Of a stretch of 64,000 bases of DNA, positions 13,829 to 26,660 are shown in pieces. The translations under genes and the position numbers were made by a program. The number at the start of each line of letters is the position of its first letter. The stretch's first letter is position 1. The stretch lies in NCBI GenBank assembly GCA_030522415.1, contig CM060106.1, positions 27,784,985-27,848,984 of the forward strand, in the 5' to 3' direction. The notes under the pieces are model-generated. The model saw nothing but the letters and a program-made list of their open reading frames with translations, was not told where the DNA came from and ran no database searches. Source of the stretch: Channallabes apus. Lineage: Eukaryota > Chordata > Actinopteri > Siluriformes > Clariidae.

Positions 13829-14201
13829 GCCCGATTCGCACGGGACTAGTTTTACAGGGGGTCGTTAGAGAAATTTAAATTTCACAGACATATGTTGTGA
13901 TTTTAATCCCGTCCGAATGTCTGTGATTGCTGAATAACACGTTTTCTTTTGTGTTTTGGTCAACATGAGCTACCGTACGATCACTAGCGTGCCGGTATTC
14001 AAGTTTGCGCACCAATAATGGATGTAGATGTGGACATGTGGTCTTGTGCAACGCCCATATGTAAAACACAGAGACTCCCACCTCCGTAATAAACACGGAG
14101 ATGTTAGTCCCGTCCGAATGTGTACATGAAATGACAGACGTCATCTGAAAAAAATTCTAACTCAAATGTCGTTTGGAAAACTAGTCCCGTCCGAATAGGG
14201 C
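13829..14201. mobile_element. miniature inverted-repeat element, 373 bp
   Basis: The first 25 bases and the reverse complement of the last 25 agree at all but two positions; both contain acgggactagtttt. The motif gtccgaatgt recurs inside at about 13911 and 14111 and in the right end, giving subterminal repeats. There is no coding potential. Superfamily is unknown, and the target duplication is unclear. Confidence 0.7.
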
Positions 14202-14410
14202 AGATTTGCAACTAGATTTGCAACTACCTAAACAATGTAACAAAGTGCTTTTCAGTGGCAGAACAACAACAAAAACAATATGGGATCCAAATCCAACATC
14301 TCAAATCCTCAAAACTTAATTTGAGCCTGAAAGGGTTAAGGTTAGATTCTGCAGAAAAACAAAGCACAATAGACCCAGCTAAATAATCACGAACATATGA
14401 CTTTCAGGTA

Positions 14411-14590
14411 TGTATTGGGCATTGCTGGCTCAGTGGTAGGTTTCTAGCCTGCCATATGGAAGGCCTGGGATTGGTTCCCAACTACTATAGGCAGTGGCGA
14501 TCTGAAGCCTGGATAAAATGCGAAGATTGCGAAATTCTGTGGATGGTCTGCTGTGGCGACTCCTTGACGGGAGCAATTAACAACCAACAA
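14411..14590 (+). repeat. third tRNA-headed SINE type
   Basis: Head ggctcagtggtaggtttcta with box-B-like gggattggttcccaa, and a tail containing tggatggtctgctgtggcga, a phrase found in another common fish SINE. No target duplication is seen. Confidence 0.55.
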
Positions 14591-16895
14591 TCAGTATATA
14601 CTCAATAGGTGGCCTTTTGCTAGGCAATTAGCAAAAAGGGTGCCCAAGACTGAGCTGACCATTCAAAAAGTTTTGTTACTTGGTTACAGGCGTCAGCCAC
14701 GCTATTAATAGTAGAAAAGCATATGCAAACTTTTCCCAAGACAAGCCCCGACTATTTCAGCTCAGAAGGCAAGTACGAGGGGTGTTCAGACCGGGACCAG
14801 AGACCAGAATCAAAAGTCTCGGTTAGACTTGAACGCACCTTGTAATTCTGGTCAACTACCTGAACATAGTGGCACAGATATAGGTTTGCTTGGGCCTTAA
14901 AACCGTGTGAATTATTGCATTATTTCCAGTCCGTATTGACACTCACATTGTGCGCTTAATATCTGTCATTGTGTTTTGGCTGCTGAATCAAAATCTAACG
15001 TAAACCCTTCTCAACACTAAACCGTGGAAATCTGTAATGTATCTAAACCAACTGACAAATAGGCAGCCCATTCGAAGCCCAGTTTACTTAAACTGTCACA
15101 CAGAATTAGAGTGTAAATTCACAGAACCAGTGGACAACTGGAAGACATAGATGCTTTCAACAGTTTCCAGTGTACAGTATTTCCACACAGCTATCAGATT
15201 TATACGGAGACACAAAAATACATTGTGTTAAGTATTTTCTATGTCCATTATGTCTCCTAGCATGGAACTGTTAATTTCTGATGATGTCATAAGGCAATTC
15301 ACATAGCAAGGGGTCTGTGCAGGAGAGCGCTCCTCTACAGGATGTGTTTTTCTGGGCAGGCCATAAGGATTTGCTATAACGACAGGGTATTATTGTTTTA
15401 CAAAGCAGCCCAGGCATTCCCCTACTAATCATACACAAACAAAAAATTCACTCGTGTGAAAAAAAGGTGTTAATACCATCTGTCGATGCAATTTCTGATA
15501 TGGCCTCAGCTCCGCTATGTATTGTGGATAGAAAGGTCACCTAAGCTGGACAGAGCCCACTCTTCACACTTTTTTTTTGTTTTTGTGGGAGTTGATGCGT
15601 GGGCGATTATGTGGATGGAAAATGTAGCACAATGACAAAATTGAGCAATTCTTATGTTTGTAAAATGGCATCCACTACCACACCCCAGGGAGCCAAGAAA
15701 CGAGGGGTGAGGTTAGTTAACAATGACATAGAACATTTCAACATCATGGCGCACATTAACAAAAGGAGCACTTAATGAGAGAGAGAGAGAGAGAGAGAGT
15801 AAAAAGTAAAAAGCATAGGAGAGCAGAAACACCAGCCAAGAAGAAGGGCCAGTTTAAGGGGCTTCACTCATAACAAAACAATTGCTTTACAGCTTCAGAG
15901 GAGGTCCAAACCTTTCTGTTTTCACATTGGCCCGGTCTTTCTGGCAAGGTGAAGGTAAGCTTGGCCAGAGTTCTGTTGAGGTACTTTCTGGACAATATAG
16001 TCTCTCCACGACATGCGACTGGAAAGGGACTCTCTTTAGCCGAATGGGTGGACAAATCGCTTGTCTGTCCATGTTACTTGTCTCTGATGCAGTTAACTCA
16101 GAAAATTCGTCATTTCACTATACTGCATCCAAACTGACACACCAGCGGTCTGAGCTCCATCCGGACAGATGGATCATCTAAATTAAAGGCAAGGAACTCC
16201 AGTAATGACTCAACCAGAGATTAAGAAAAGATGTGTTTTAGCCTGTACTGCCTGAGGAGTGTATGTACAAATGGACAGATGTTTGAAGGATGCTAATTTG
16301 CTATGATGAGATCTTTTAAGTGGCCGTATTTCCTGTCCCTAGCTCTCAAAGCACTTTACTGCAAATAGGTGCATTGTTTTCTACATGTTTTTCTCTCTTT
16401 CTCTACTATACAACTGGCAGGATTGACCACTGATCACTACAATCACATCCTCTGGCCGCGAAGGCTCCCTTCCCCTGCGTGGCCCAAATCTTTGCTTTCT
16501 GCACTGTAAATCCTGATGCAATGGCTTGCAGGTGTCAGCATTAAAAAAAAAAAAAAAAAAAACGCTTGCTCTGGCCCTCCCTGCAGCCCGGCCGCAGCTG
16601 GCCTTCTCCTTTTGCCAGTTAATGCTTTGCTATTTATTTTGCTTTTGCAATCCCCCCTTCTCCCTTTCTCTCTCTGACCATGTTTCTCAATGTCTCTCTT
16701 CCACCTCGAATACATACTTCTTTTCTCTTTCCCTCTTGTTCTCACACTGCATGGCTTTCCGGCTTTAGTACCAGGCCAGGAATTGGGGCAGACCATAGCA
16801 CAGGGCATGGGAATCACTGTGCCCTGAATAATCCGGTCAGGATGGTGAGAGTGGAAAACTAGTGCACATAGTAAAGGATTGTGTGGGGTTTTAGC
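14591..16895. other. unique non-coding sequence
   Basis: Contains the (GA)n at 15774 and a 20-bp A-run at 16542. Open frames at 15864-16181 overlap on both strands and show no protein family. Confidence 0.45.
15774..15800. repeat. (GA)n microsatellite
   Basis: About 12 ga units. Confidence 0.9.
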
Positions 16896-17378
16896 TACTC
16901 CACAAGTTTGGGATCACTTTCTAACTCCATGATCATTCCCGGTTTTGTAAAGCAATGCTGAAGCATCCAAAATGTGCCATACTCTCCTTTGAACAGTTAA
17001 TGTTGAGACGCATCTGCTACTCATGATCTGTAAAGCCTTTATAACGGCTCTAATCTAATCCCTAACCCTGTTTGTTAATTGGTGATTTCTGAGGCTGGTA
17101 ACTCTAAATAAACTTTTCATCTGCATCTTTTATCATGGTTCTTGATGAGTTTTGCAAATGAACTTGACAATACTGTTTTTGCAACAACTATTCCAGAAAG
17201 GCTGAAACCCGTGTTATAAAATAACAACGAACTGTTGTTGTTGTTGTTACATAATTACCTAATTCCATATGTATTACTTCATAGTTTTGAAATCCCCAGT
17301 ATTGTTGTAGAATGTAGAAAATAAAACACTAAACAAAAACAAAGAAATTCGCAAGTGATCCCAAACTTTTGAGCGGTA
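16896..17378. mobile_element. non-autonomous Tc1/mariner-type element (family F), 483 bp
   Basis: The left end reads tactccacaagtttgggatc and the right end is its near reverse complement (gatcccaaacttttgagcgg). The interior (ctttatcatggttcttgatg, tttgcaacaactattccaga) matches the element at 39534-40050, so this is a dispersed family. No open frame. Confidence 0.65.
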
Positions 17379-17464
17379 GTTTTGAACTTTTTACCCTGTC
17401 AGCTGACGTGTATTTATAATTCCCATTTTCCAACCATAGTAGGACCTCCGTTCAACATTCAAAC

Positions 17465-17662
17465 AAGCTTTCATACACTACTTACAATTTGGGAACACCA
17501 TGTGTTTGGACTGTGGGAGGAACCCGTTCAGGTACCCGGAGAAAACCCACCAAGCGCGAAGAGAACATGCAAACTCCATGCACACAGACACAGAAGCAGG
17601 AACTGAACCTCAACCTTAGAGGTATGAGGTGACCGTGCTAACCACTAAGCCACCATGCCACC
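17465..17662 (-). repeat. SINE family A, tail-truncated diverged copy
   Basis: The head (gtgctaaccactaagccacc) and proximal body are present; the tail half is missing. It adjoins the family F element to its left. Confidence 0.75.
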
Positions 17663-19086
17663 ACACACCCTAAAGGTTGATACATGTGTTTGAAGTACAA
17701 ATTACAAAAAAGTATTTTATACTTGATATTCACAGAAAATATTTTGTTAAAGTTTATAGCAAGCGCACTGACCAGAATGCCCTCTGGCTGCTATTAGTTG
17801 TTAGCCTCAGGGGAAAAAAGAGGGCTAGGACTGACTTGTTAACACACTGAATGATAAAAATAAATAAATAAAAACATTACTGTTGCCTCAGAACGTTTAT
17901 AAAATGTTATTATTAAAATATTTTGTATATTTAGTTATGCTGTTTACTTATTCAGGCAGTCTAGCAAAAAGGATGCTACATAGTCTCAACAGCAGCTATG
18001 CTAAGAAGCTAGTTAAGCTATGGTGTTATTGCATACAGTATATGCATATATCTTTTGCTAATGTAGCATGTTATTAGCCAATGTTACACACATGATTAGC
18101 CAAAGTCACAGAGCAAATGTTGCTGACCATGAATTATTTAATTCAGAAAAGTGTGTGTGTGTGTGAGTGTGTGTGAAGGAATCCTAGTGTTTGTGTTAGC
18201 TCTTAGCTCTTGTAACCTGCTAAGCACTAACTAAGAACAATGCCATACTCTAATTCGATTACTACTTCATTTTAAATCTATTACTCTCACATCTAAATCA
18301 TCCTAAAACTGTCACCAAACTGCACTAATACCTGTTTATTCAGGCATAAAACAGGTTGTGATTGAGTGAACCAGGGTGGAAAGAGACAGGAAGAGTCAGC
18401 CAAATCTCCGCAAGGAAAACCTCAGGATTAAGCCGAGCCAGTTCTGACAGAGAGACAGAAGCCCCCATGCTGTGAAAAAGAGTCCCTCTCTCGTCCCTCC
18501 CTCCTCTCTGAAGTGCCTGTCAAGAGCTTCTCTGCTGTCACAAAGTGAAAGAGAGGGAAAGCGAGCAGCCCTAAGCAGACATGAGAAAGAAAAAAAAGAA
18601 GAAGAAAAAAAGAGACAGCCGGTTCTGAGGACTGATTTTTAAGTGCATGACTGCGAAACAACAATAGAGTCTGTCTAGCCATTCTGGGCGCTCACATCTC
18701 GGCCCTGCTGAAGTGACAATCGGCAGGCTTGTGAGATTTAAAAGCATAAAAGGCTGTCAAATCACAGGTGCAGGAGTCTGAGGATGCCTCTGGGGAAGCA
18801 ATTGAAGATGAAGTTGCTGGAGACATTAGTAAGGGAAAACAGCTCGATGATGTTCAAGGAACACGGGAATGTGCATCCTAGGACAGCGCAGTGATTCTGT
18901 ACTCTAGAGTAGAGTAAAATATTATAGATATATTAAAAAAGATTATAGAACAAAAAGTAGACAATTGCAGTTGTCAGCTAATGACAGCTAGTTAGCAATG
19001 GCAGCTCATGCATAGGGAGGGGCAAGTGGGGCAGAGCTGCATAATTTATAATAACCCAACAACTGTTTATATAAGCTGGGTGGAAA
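17663..19086. other. unique non-coding sequence
   Basis: A purine-rich strand asymmetry around 18540-18620 and a (gt)n at 18151-18174. Nothing else is supported. Confidence 0.45.
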
Positions 19087-19549
19087 TACACTATAGACAA
19101 AAGTATTTGGCCAAACCTGTTAATTATTGAATTCAAGTTTTTCAATCAGGTCCCTTGTCCCCAGTGAAGGACAATTTTAATGCTTCACCATAAAAAGAAA
19201 TGACTGTGCCCAGTGCACAAAGCAAGATCTATAAACACCTTGTTTGGTGAGGAAGAATTTGACTGGCCCTAACACAGAGCCCTGTGACCTCAACCCTATC
19301 AAGCACCTTTGAGATGAACTGGAACAGAGATTGCAAGCCAGGCCTTCTCGTCCAACATCTGTGCCTCACCTCATAAATGCTCTACAGAATGAATGGGCAC
19401 TAATTCCAACAGAAATACCCCAAAACCTTGTGAACAGCCTTCCAAGAAGAGTGGAAGCTGTAATAAGGGGCCCAACTTCATATTGAAGTATATGTATTTG
19501 TATATATGTCATTGTAGGTTTGGCCAAATACGTTTGTCCATATAGTGTA
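19087..19549 (+). mobile_element. internally deleted Tc1-like transposon, 463 bp
   Basis: Ends are inverted repeats: tacactatagacaaaagtat at 19087 and its near complement (acgtttgtccatatagtgta) ending at 19549, both followed inward by tggccaaac. Inside, on the plus strand, is a remnant of the transposase carboxyl end (about 19268-19470): a DLNPIKHL-type motif followed by in-frame decay. Most of the coding region is deleted. Confidence 0.8.
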
Positions 19550-20015
19550 TCATGGAACCCCTGGTGTGCCAGGGTTTTACAACAAATTGCTCAAGTTAAA
19601 ATATTCTGCAGCTGGAAATTCTTATTTGATAGCAAATAATCCAAATTAAATGTCTTTAAATGAAAACAATATATATTAAGTTCACTTGCTAGTTTCACTT
19701 GTTAATAATGCACCATATAGCAATCTATATGGATATGGAGTTATATTTACACCTCATTCCTATGCAGAAAAACTTGTATACTTGTAAATTGTATTGCACT
19801 GGATCAAACTCTCTTTTTCATACTGTCTTAACGCCTCAGTCCTGTGCTTGCACAACTTGGCACATTGTGACAAATATAACACAAAACCAGCTAATCAGAG
19901 ACTGGATGAAGGTAAATTATGACTGAATCAGAATTGACCTTCTTCCAGCTCCAGAGATATTCACTCAGGAATGAGAAACAAATATAATCGGACTTAAATT
20001 AATCCATGTTCAGTT

Positions 20016-20082
20016 TTTATTTGTATAGCGCTTTTAACAAGTGATATTGTCGCAAAGCAGCTTTACACAATCTAAAGAATTA
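20016..20082 (+). repeat. common fish dispersed motif
   Basis: tatttgtatagcgcttttaa and gtcgcaaagcagctttacac form a phrase met repeatedly in teleost genomes. Its parent element is not identified here. Confidence 0.4.
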
Positions 20083-23000
20083 TTGAAGTTTGCATGAAAT
20101 GCGAATGTGTATGAATCAAAATTATAAGATATATAATATATAATATAATGCCATACACAGACAGCTAACAATTATTTAACAAGCAGTATGCAATTCTATT
20201 AAATAGTGTGAAATCCAAAATCAAAAAGGAATTGACATAAAGATATTTTCATATTAGATAGAATACAGTATTAGACTTAGTTGTCACAGTAACAACATCT
20301 TTCTCTGAATTCCTTTTTCTGCATGTATGCTCTGTTTTTGTCCACCATGTACAGTATGAAGGCTGTAAATTATTTTCTTTACAAAAGAAAAAAAAAACAT
20401 TGTTTGAAATGTAGTAGTTTAGAAATGTTCTCTAAGCTCTTCCCAGTAAGAAATCTAGATTTATGAATGTACAAATTGGAAATGCCAGATGAAACTGTAT
20501 ACCATGTTGAAATATCCTGCACTTGCATTTTAGAACCTGATTAGATTTTCTATTACATAATAACACATGCTCGAGTATTTTTACTCAGTACTGCTTTCTT
20601 AAATGATTGCTGTCAGACATGTTTTTCACCAATCTAAATACATTCTGTTGGATTATATACATTAATTATTAAAACACACAAACATTTTTTATGCCTAAAG
20701 TCAAATCATAGACTCATAAATAAATAAAGTAAAATGTTTCCCTTTTCAATGATAAATTTAAATTATAATCTGAATTGCAATCTGAAGCTTATGAAAGTTT
20801 GGTTACAATTGTTTCAGAGCAGAATATGTATTCAGTTTTCACAATAAACTAAATTTAAACATCAGACTTACTACAATAATGGGTAATTACTTAAGAATAA
20901 TTCTAGAGAAACAGATCTTAAACACACTCATCATTCTGGCAATTATAGGAGGGATTTTACTAAGGAAGCCAGAGGAAGCCACTTCACTCCTACAGTATGG
21001 GAATCGGTACTTGTTTGGTATCTGTGCAAATAGAGGCAAATACTTTGAGGATGAGACAGAACAGCCGTCTTATGATGAATGATGAACGATTACAGAGAAA
21101 AAAAGAAGAATGCAAAAGAGAACACAGGAAATAAGAGGAATGGAAAGACCAGAATTCGTCTCTTGTCTTGAATTTGTCTCTCCTCCATATGCTCTGTTTT
21201 ATATTACTCTGAACTGCGGCACCTGTAAAGGCAAATATTACCAGCCGAAGGCTACGAGCACTTGCCAGACTGTAATGTATTCTTCATTTGTCATGGTCCT
21301 GTGTGTAATTTTATTTCATTTTTTTTCACATTGGCATCGAACAGAAAAGCACAGGAAGGCAAACATCCCATATGCATTTTGTTAGAAATCTGGGCAAACA
21401 CCCCACCCCGTGAGTCACTCCTGACCCCCAGTTACAAAAACGCATTGATATTTGTTATACACTTTCCCCATTCAGAATTGCTACATTTAGAAATACTACA
21501 CTTTGCCTACGGATCCACACGTGATATTAATAGACGAGAAGATAATCGATGCATTCCAATAAGAAGCAGCTAAGGAGATAACAGTCAGTTAACAGTCCAC
21601 ATTCACTCTGATATAGTACATATATCGAATTATCTCTAAATTCAACTTTCTATTTAGTTATTGTCAGAAGCAATTTGTGGTTATATGAACTTTTTTGTAA
21701 CACAACAAATGCTTTAAGTTTTTATTATTTTTGAATGGTTATACACAAAAGATACACTTTTATTTTTAACTAGCAAAGGTGCTGGACTTCTATTCTATAG
21801 AAATCCAGATGCAGATTAAGATCTATGATGAATTAAAATCTCTTGCGATTTCATTAGCATATGGCGGTTTAAGAGACTAAAGGCAAACAGTGTCACAGTG
21901 AGCATGTGGTTTAGAATGTTCAGGGTGAGCACATGTCCTGAGAGGAGCGCTTGGGAGTTTTCATGATTACAGCAGCAGTTTTTTTTTGTTTTTTTTAGAA
22001 TGTGCAGAATCTATGGTATTTCGCATGAGTAACAAGAATAAAAAAACACAAAAGTCTCATGGGTTTTCGTCACTGCATTGTTGTTAGAGCTAATCCAACT
22101 TCAGATGTCCCCAGTGTCCCTGCCGTACAGATGGGTGTACGACAGTACGACTTTCTCAATGAATATTTGAAAAAAAATACATCGTGTTGTCATGTCAGTG
22201 GCACGTGCATAACGTGTGCGGTGCAAATCGGGTGGAAGGACATCAGGCGCTGTCCATGCAAAGCAGACACAGCGCTTGTGCAACTCATCTGGTGTGAATT
22301 CAAGGTTAAGCCAGCTGTACAGTATACTAGACAAATTTCAGCCAGGTTTTGCTGTCACAGATGGAAAAATCACACATCATAAAATAATTATTTGTTCATG
22401 TCTTATCGCCGGACACATAGTGTGACATGCCACTGTAATAAAACGAGGCCAAAAATCATTTTTTTTTGCAAAAAAACGGATTCAAATCTATAATACTTGT
22501 CCTAAAGTCACCAATAAAAGGACAGTACAGTAATAATGAACAGGAAAAAAAAATCCCCACAACCTTAAGCTCACTTTAAAATTTTTCCTTTTATGCGACT
22601 CTATTTTCTGAACGAGCCTTGATCATGTTGATTGATGATGGAAGCATAGAACATAGCAATTTGCTTTAATTGCAGGTTTACTCTTAGAGGATCTTCATCA
22701 TATCATCTGACATGGAAAATGTGTTATCGCACAATACGGTATCGGGCCAAGTTTTTTTGGAATTATGTCTTACGGTAATAATCCTAAAAGACCATTACAA
22801 ATGCTCAGTCTAAAACTGGCAGAAGTTTGTATTTTCACCCTTACCCGATTGTAATATCGACTGTATGCAATGGATGAAAATCAACTGCTGCGTCCTCTCC
22901 CACACTGGAAGAAGATAAAGAGCTGGGTCACGCCCTACACTCCAAATTTTTATGATGAAGTCTTAGAAATATCTTTTATATCAAGAAATAAACAACTGGA

Positions 23001-25234
23001 TAGAAAACTCAGACACACCCATATGATACGCAACCTGATCAAGTTAGGAAGCACCTAGGGATATAGCAAGACACACACACATACTGTACACACACAATCA
23101 AAAACACCAGGGCTCCGCATTCACAGCGCTGATCTGGCACGAGTACAACATTACAGCACATAAACAGGCACTGTACTGAGGCCTCACAATCGTTCTGCAC
23201 TCTTTTACTGTTGATGTAGAACAAATGGCCAAAACAGCAAAGTTTAATGGCCTGAGACTGCACTCACAACCTCCAAAATGCTTCGCAACACCACTCGCTG
23301 TAACAATGCTTTAAATATTTAGGTATTGCAATTAAAGCAAATGATGTTGACCTTCAGCTTGTCCTTCAAATCCCCTCTTGGTCCTGGCCTGCCCACCTCC
23401 CTAGCACCTGGAACACAGTAACATGAGCAGGCCGTAATGATATTTGACATTTCGCTGGTTGCATTTCATGACTCTTTAAATGAAGTTAGCACTGTGCTAT
23501 TTGGAACGGCTGGCACTATTCCCTGAGTAGCTGCTAATTCACACTCCTGGCGCTTGTCAGTTGGTGCATTCACTAATGAGGAAGCATGATTTCACATGAA
23601 TAGCATGAATATAATCGAAGCCAGCATTACTTCGGATTCATCAAGGCTCACTCGGCGACAGCTATAGGTTGACCTCATGTACACATGTACCAAGCTGAGC
23701 AGCCCTGTTGTTTGCGACGACTACTTGGGAACCGAAACGAATTTTTCAGACGGCTATTCTATCATTATGCGCGGATCTTGTCTCTGGCGCTTATACACCG
23801 ACCAGCTCAAACATAAGGAATGAACATTCTCCCCAGCAGCTGTCCAAAAAAGGGCCTCCAATAATACGAGAGAGGAAAATAATAGACAAAAGCACATTGT
23901 TGTTACAGTAATTCCGAATATAAGAATGTGCATTTTCCTGCTCATTATGGCCATGCTGCTGGGCAAGCGGCTTTGCTTTTTCTCCCCCGCCGTGCCCTGG
24001 CATCCCAGAGCATCCCTGCTGAGGCGGCTTCCTTGCCGTGATGAGTTTTTGACAGGCCTCAGCGTTGCCTGTGCCAGCCCAGACGTAGCAGGATGGCAGC
24101 TTCTTGGCCGTCGCCGGACTCCAAAAACCACAATCCAATTTCTTTCTCTCTCCTCTTAAGCACATGAGGAGAGAATGCGTGTTCTCATGATCATTATCCA
24201 AAGATCTTAGAGTTTGCTCGAGTGCAGATGATGACTATAGTTGTACGATAGTCCATGGACTAGGAAGAGCTACAGATAAGAGATCGCATGATCTGATGTA
24301 GCCTCCAGATTCTGTCCTGTCAACTATTACAATCATTATCCACATTCTTATAATTAAAGATAACAAGGATGATGAATTAATACAGAACATTTTTTTTTTT
24401 GCTAGAAATCTTATAAACGTTTTATGAAAGATTGTTTATGGTAATAAATGTCTACAGATTATGTGGTTGAAGAACTTTGGCACTGTCATGAAAAACATTT
24501 CAGACAAGTCAGAATGGGTTTAATAAAATCCAGCAATTCATTCTTTCCTTCACACAGTGTCACTAAGCGCTTTATCCTGATCAGGATTTCAGTGAACCCT
24601 GCGTGTGAAGCATGGACACACCCTGGTGTGCTAACCAGTCGATCACAAGCACCAATGCACACACAAAGTCATTCAAACTTGGTTGATTTAATGATGATTT
24701 TAATTAAACCAATGGCATGTTGATGGGAGGATGGAGGGAACGGAATAACATAGAGGGAGAGGACATGCAGAACCACCATAGACAGAATCCTGAGCTCAGT
24801 ATTGTCCTGAAAACCAACATATTTGACTGGGCAGGGACAAAATCTCACAATATCTAGGTGCGCGCAATAAAGCTGTGGTCTGTGGTAGGATGTACCATAA
24901 CCTGACCTGCTTAAAGCAACCTGAAAAATGCAGTGTTATGTACAGGTGTGTGCTTTAATGTTTGTCTTATATAAAAGTTTTCAAGAACAGATTGATCTTC
25001 ATCTCAAGCCCTGAACACACCTTGCTTTCTAAAGCAGTCTCCATTCAGGCATGAAAATCAAGCTACTGCTGCCATCTCCTGTCTCTATATGCCGGTTAAA
25101 CACTTTTATTAAAGCTATATAAACAACATTGGCAACATTACAGCCGCAAATCAAATTTACTAACAGACTTGCAAGACTTTTTTAGAAGAGGTGAATATTC
25201 GTGTAAATTGTATGTACTACTAACATTCATCATA
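20083..25234. other. unique AT-rich non-coding sequence
   Basis: No exon can be supported. A GC-richer segment at 23930-24125 gives long overlapping frames on both strands without a recognisable family. Confidence 0.45.
24545..24680 (-). repeat. possible SINE family A tail fragment
   Basis: The order of ctttatcctgatcagg, acaccctgg, ccagtcgatcacaagcacc and acacaaagtcattcaaac recalls the tail half of the SINE, with heavy divergence. Confidence 0.4.
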
Positions 25235-25370
25235 GTACACAAATCCTGTACTTGAGTAAAAATGGAGATACCCTGGGTATAATAGTACTCAAGTAAAAGA
25301 TGAAGTCCTCCACCTACTTGAACAAAAGTACTTACCTTTAAATCAAAAGTACTGAGCTTGCATTAGCTCA
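25235..25370. repeat. agtacttgagtaaa-type dispersed repeat fragment
   Basis: Reiterated agtac/ttgagtaaaa phrases (tgtacttgagtaaaaatgga, tagtactcaagtaaaagatg, aacaaaagtacttac). This resembles a common fish repeat. Ends are not clear. Confidence 0.45.
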
Positions 25371-26069
25371 CAGTAGCCTCACAAACCATTTACCAACTGT
25401 GAATGTGCTGATTTGTCATCATTTCCGGTTCTGATTTCAAATACCTGCTACGTGATGAGGGAAGGCAAATCATGCAAGTATGTGTAATAGCCAACAGACC
25501 ATAAATGTAAATGTAACTTCAACCTCTGCTTATCTGCCTCTGAGTGTAAGAAGGCTAACCAGAAATAATATTAATACACAATAACAACAGTAACGTACAA
25601 TCCGCTCTGAAAGCAACGGAATGGCAATTCTTTTGTTTTTGAGATCAAACCTGATTCAAAAACTGAAGTCCATAGACTGCATTGGCTCACATTCACTAGT
25701 GCTGCACAGTAAATATTGGCATATGGAATTACTTAAACTCAAACGGCTAAAATTTATTACAGGTAATATACACATCACCTGTAATTGATGTAGAGTTTGT
25801 CCATAATTTCAGTGCAACAAAAGAATTAGCATTGGCATTCCAGAACTGCCTGAACTTACTAAGACCTTTTGATCATTTTAAAAGATAACAGCGCAGTTTT
25901 CCCAATTGTGTCCATGAGTATCTGATATCTAATTCATCTGATATTGACTCAGTTTCTGTCTCCACACTATGGCTTCCATTAGATCTGATGTTTTGGAGAT
26001 ACTCCATTAAAGCAGATATCTAAATATCAGACATCAGAAACAAATCATGATGTTTAGACAGTCCATCAC

Positions 26070-26660
26070 ATTGCTTCAATCCTTTGGCCAATTTTCCTGC
26101 TTCCAACACATCAAATTCAAGCACTGATTGTTAATTTGCCTAATCAATCCTACCCCTTGACAGCTGCCCTTGTGACTATGACTGATTGTTGTATACAGGG
26201 TGGATCAAAAGTCTGGATCCATAGACATTGTTTCTGACATGACTTTTTTAGTTTTTTATTTTATTTTCAGACCGGAGATGGTTTCAAACATTAGAAATAA
26301 AAGATTGAATGTAACTAGAATTAATACCACTATTTTTTTAAATATACCAACCAGTCAACACTAAATCTTAAGCCTACTATTGTGCAGATTCCCCTTGTTT
26401 CGGGGTGCTGTGGGTTGTGGTATGGAGCCTTTGTGGATCTGAGTTGTTTGTACATTGCATTCCATGGATGATGATCGGATTGGGATCTGGGGAGCTTGGA
26501 GGCCGTGTCAGCAGCCTTGGGCTCTTTGCCTGCTGGTCTGCGGTGCATTGGGTGTTCTGGTGCCTTTCTATCATAACCAGCATTGACTTTTTTTGGCAGG
26601 TTAACTGTATTGGCTTTTCTGTAAGATCAGATTAGACAGGCCAGCCTTTTCTCCCCTCAG
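26070..26660. mobile_element. rearranged Tc1-like transposon remnant
   Basis: 26085-26160 (ttttcctgcttccaacacatc and following) and 26395-26660 (gagcttggaggccgtgtcag, ctttctatcataaccagcat) resemble, in scrambled order, two parts of a well-known fish DNA transposon recalled from other genomes. Between them is a different short repeat starting acagggtggatcaaaagtct. No frame survives. Confidence 0.45.

Noticed and set aside
18776..18890. Plus-strand acidic reading ESEDASGEAIEDEVAGDISK
   Set aside because: Open for only about 37 codons, with a weak acceptor and no donor. It looks like chance in purine-rich sequence.
22059..22382. 107-codon plus-strand open frame with several cysteines
   Set aside because: No recognisable family, no splice sites, and an overlapping open frame on the other strand.
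23754..24201. Overlapping open frames of over 120 codons on the minus strand and one on the plus strand
   Set aside because: Several frames are open at once in a GC-richer patch, with no family motif and no splice borders. Composition explains it.
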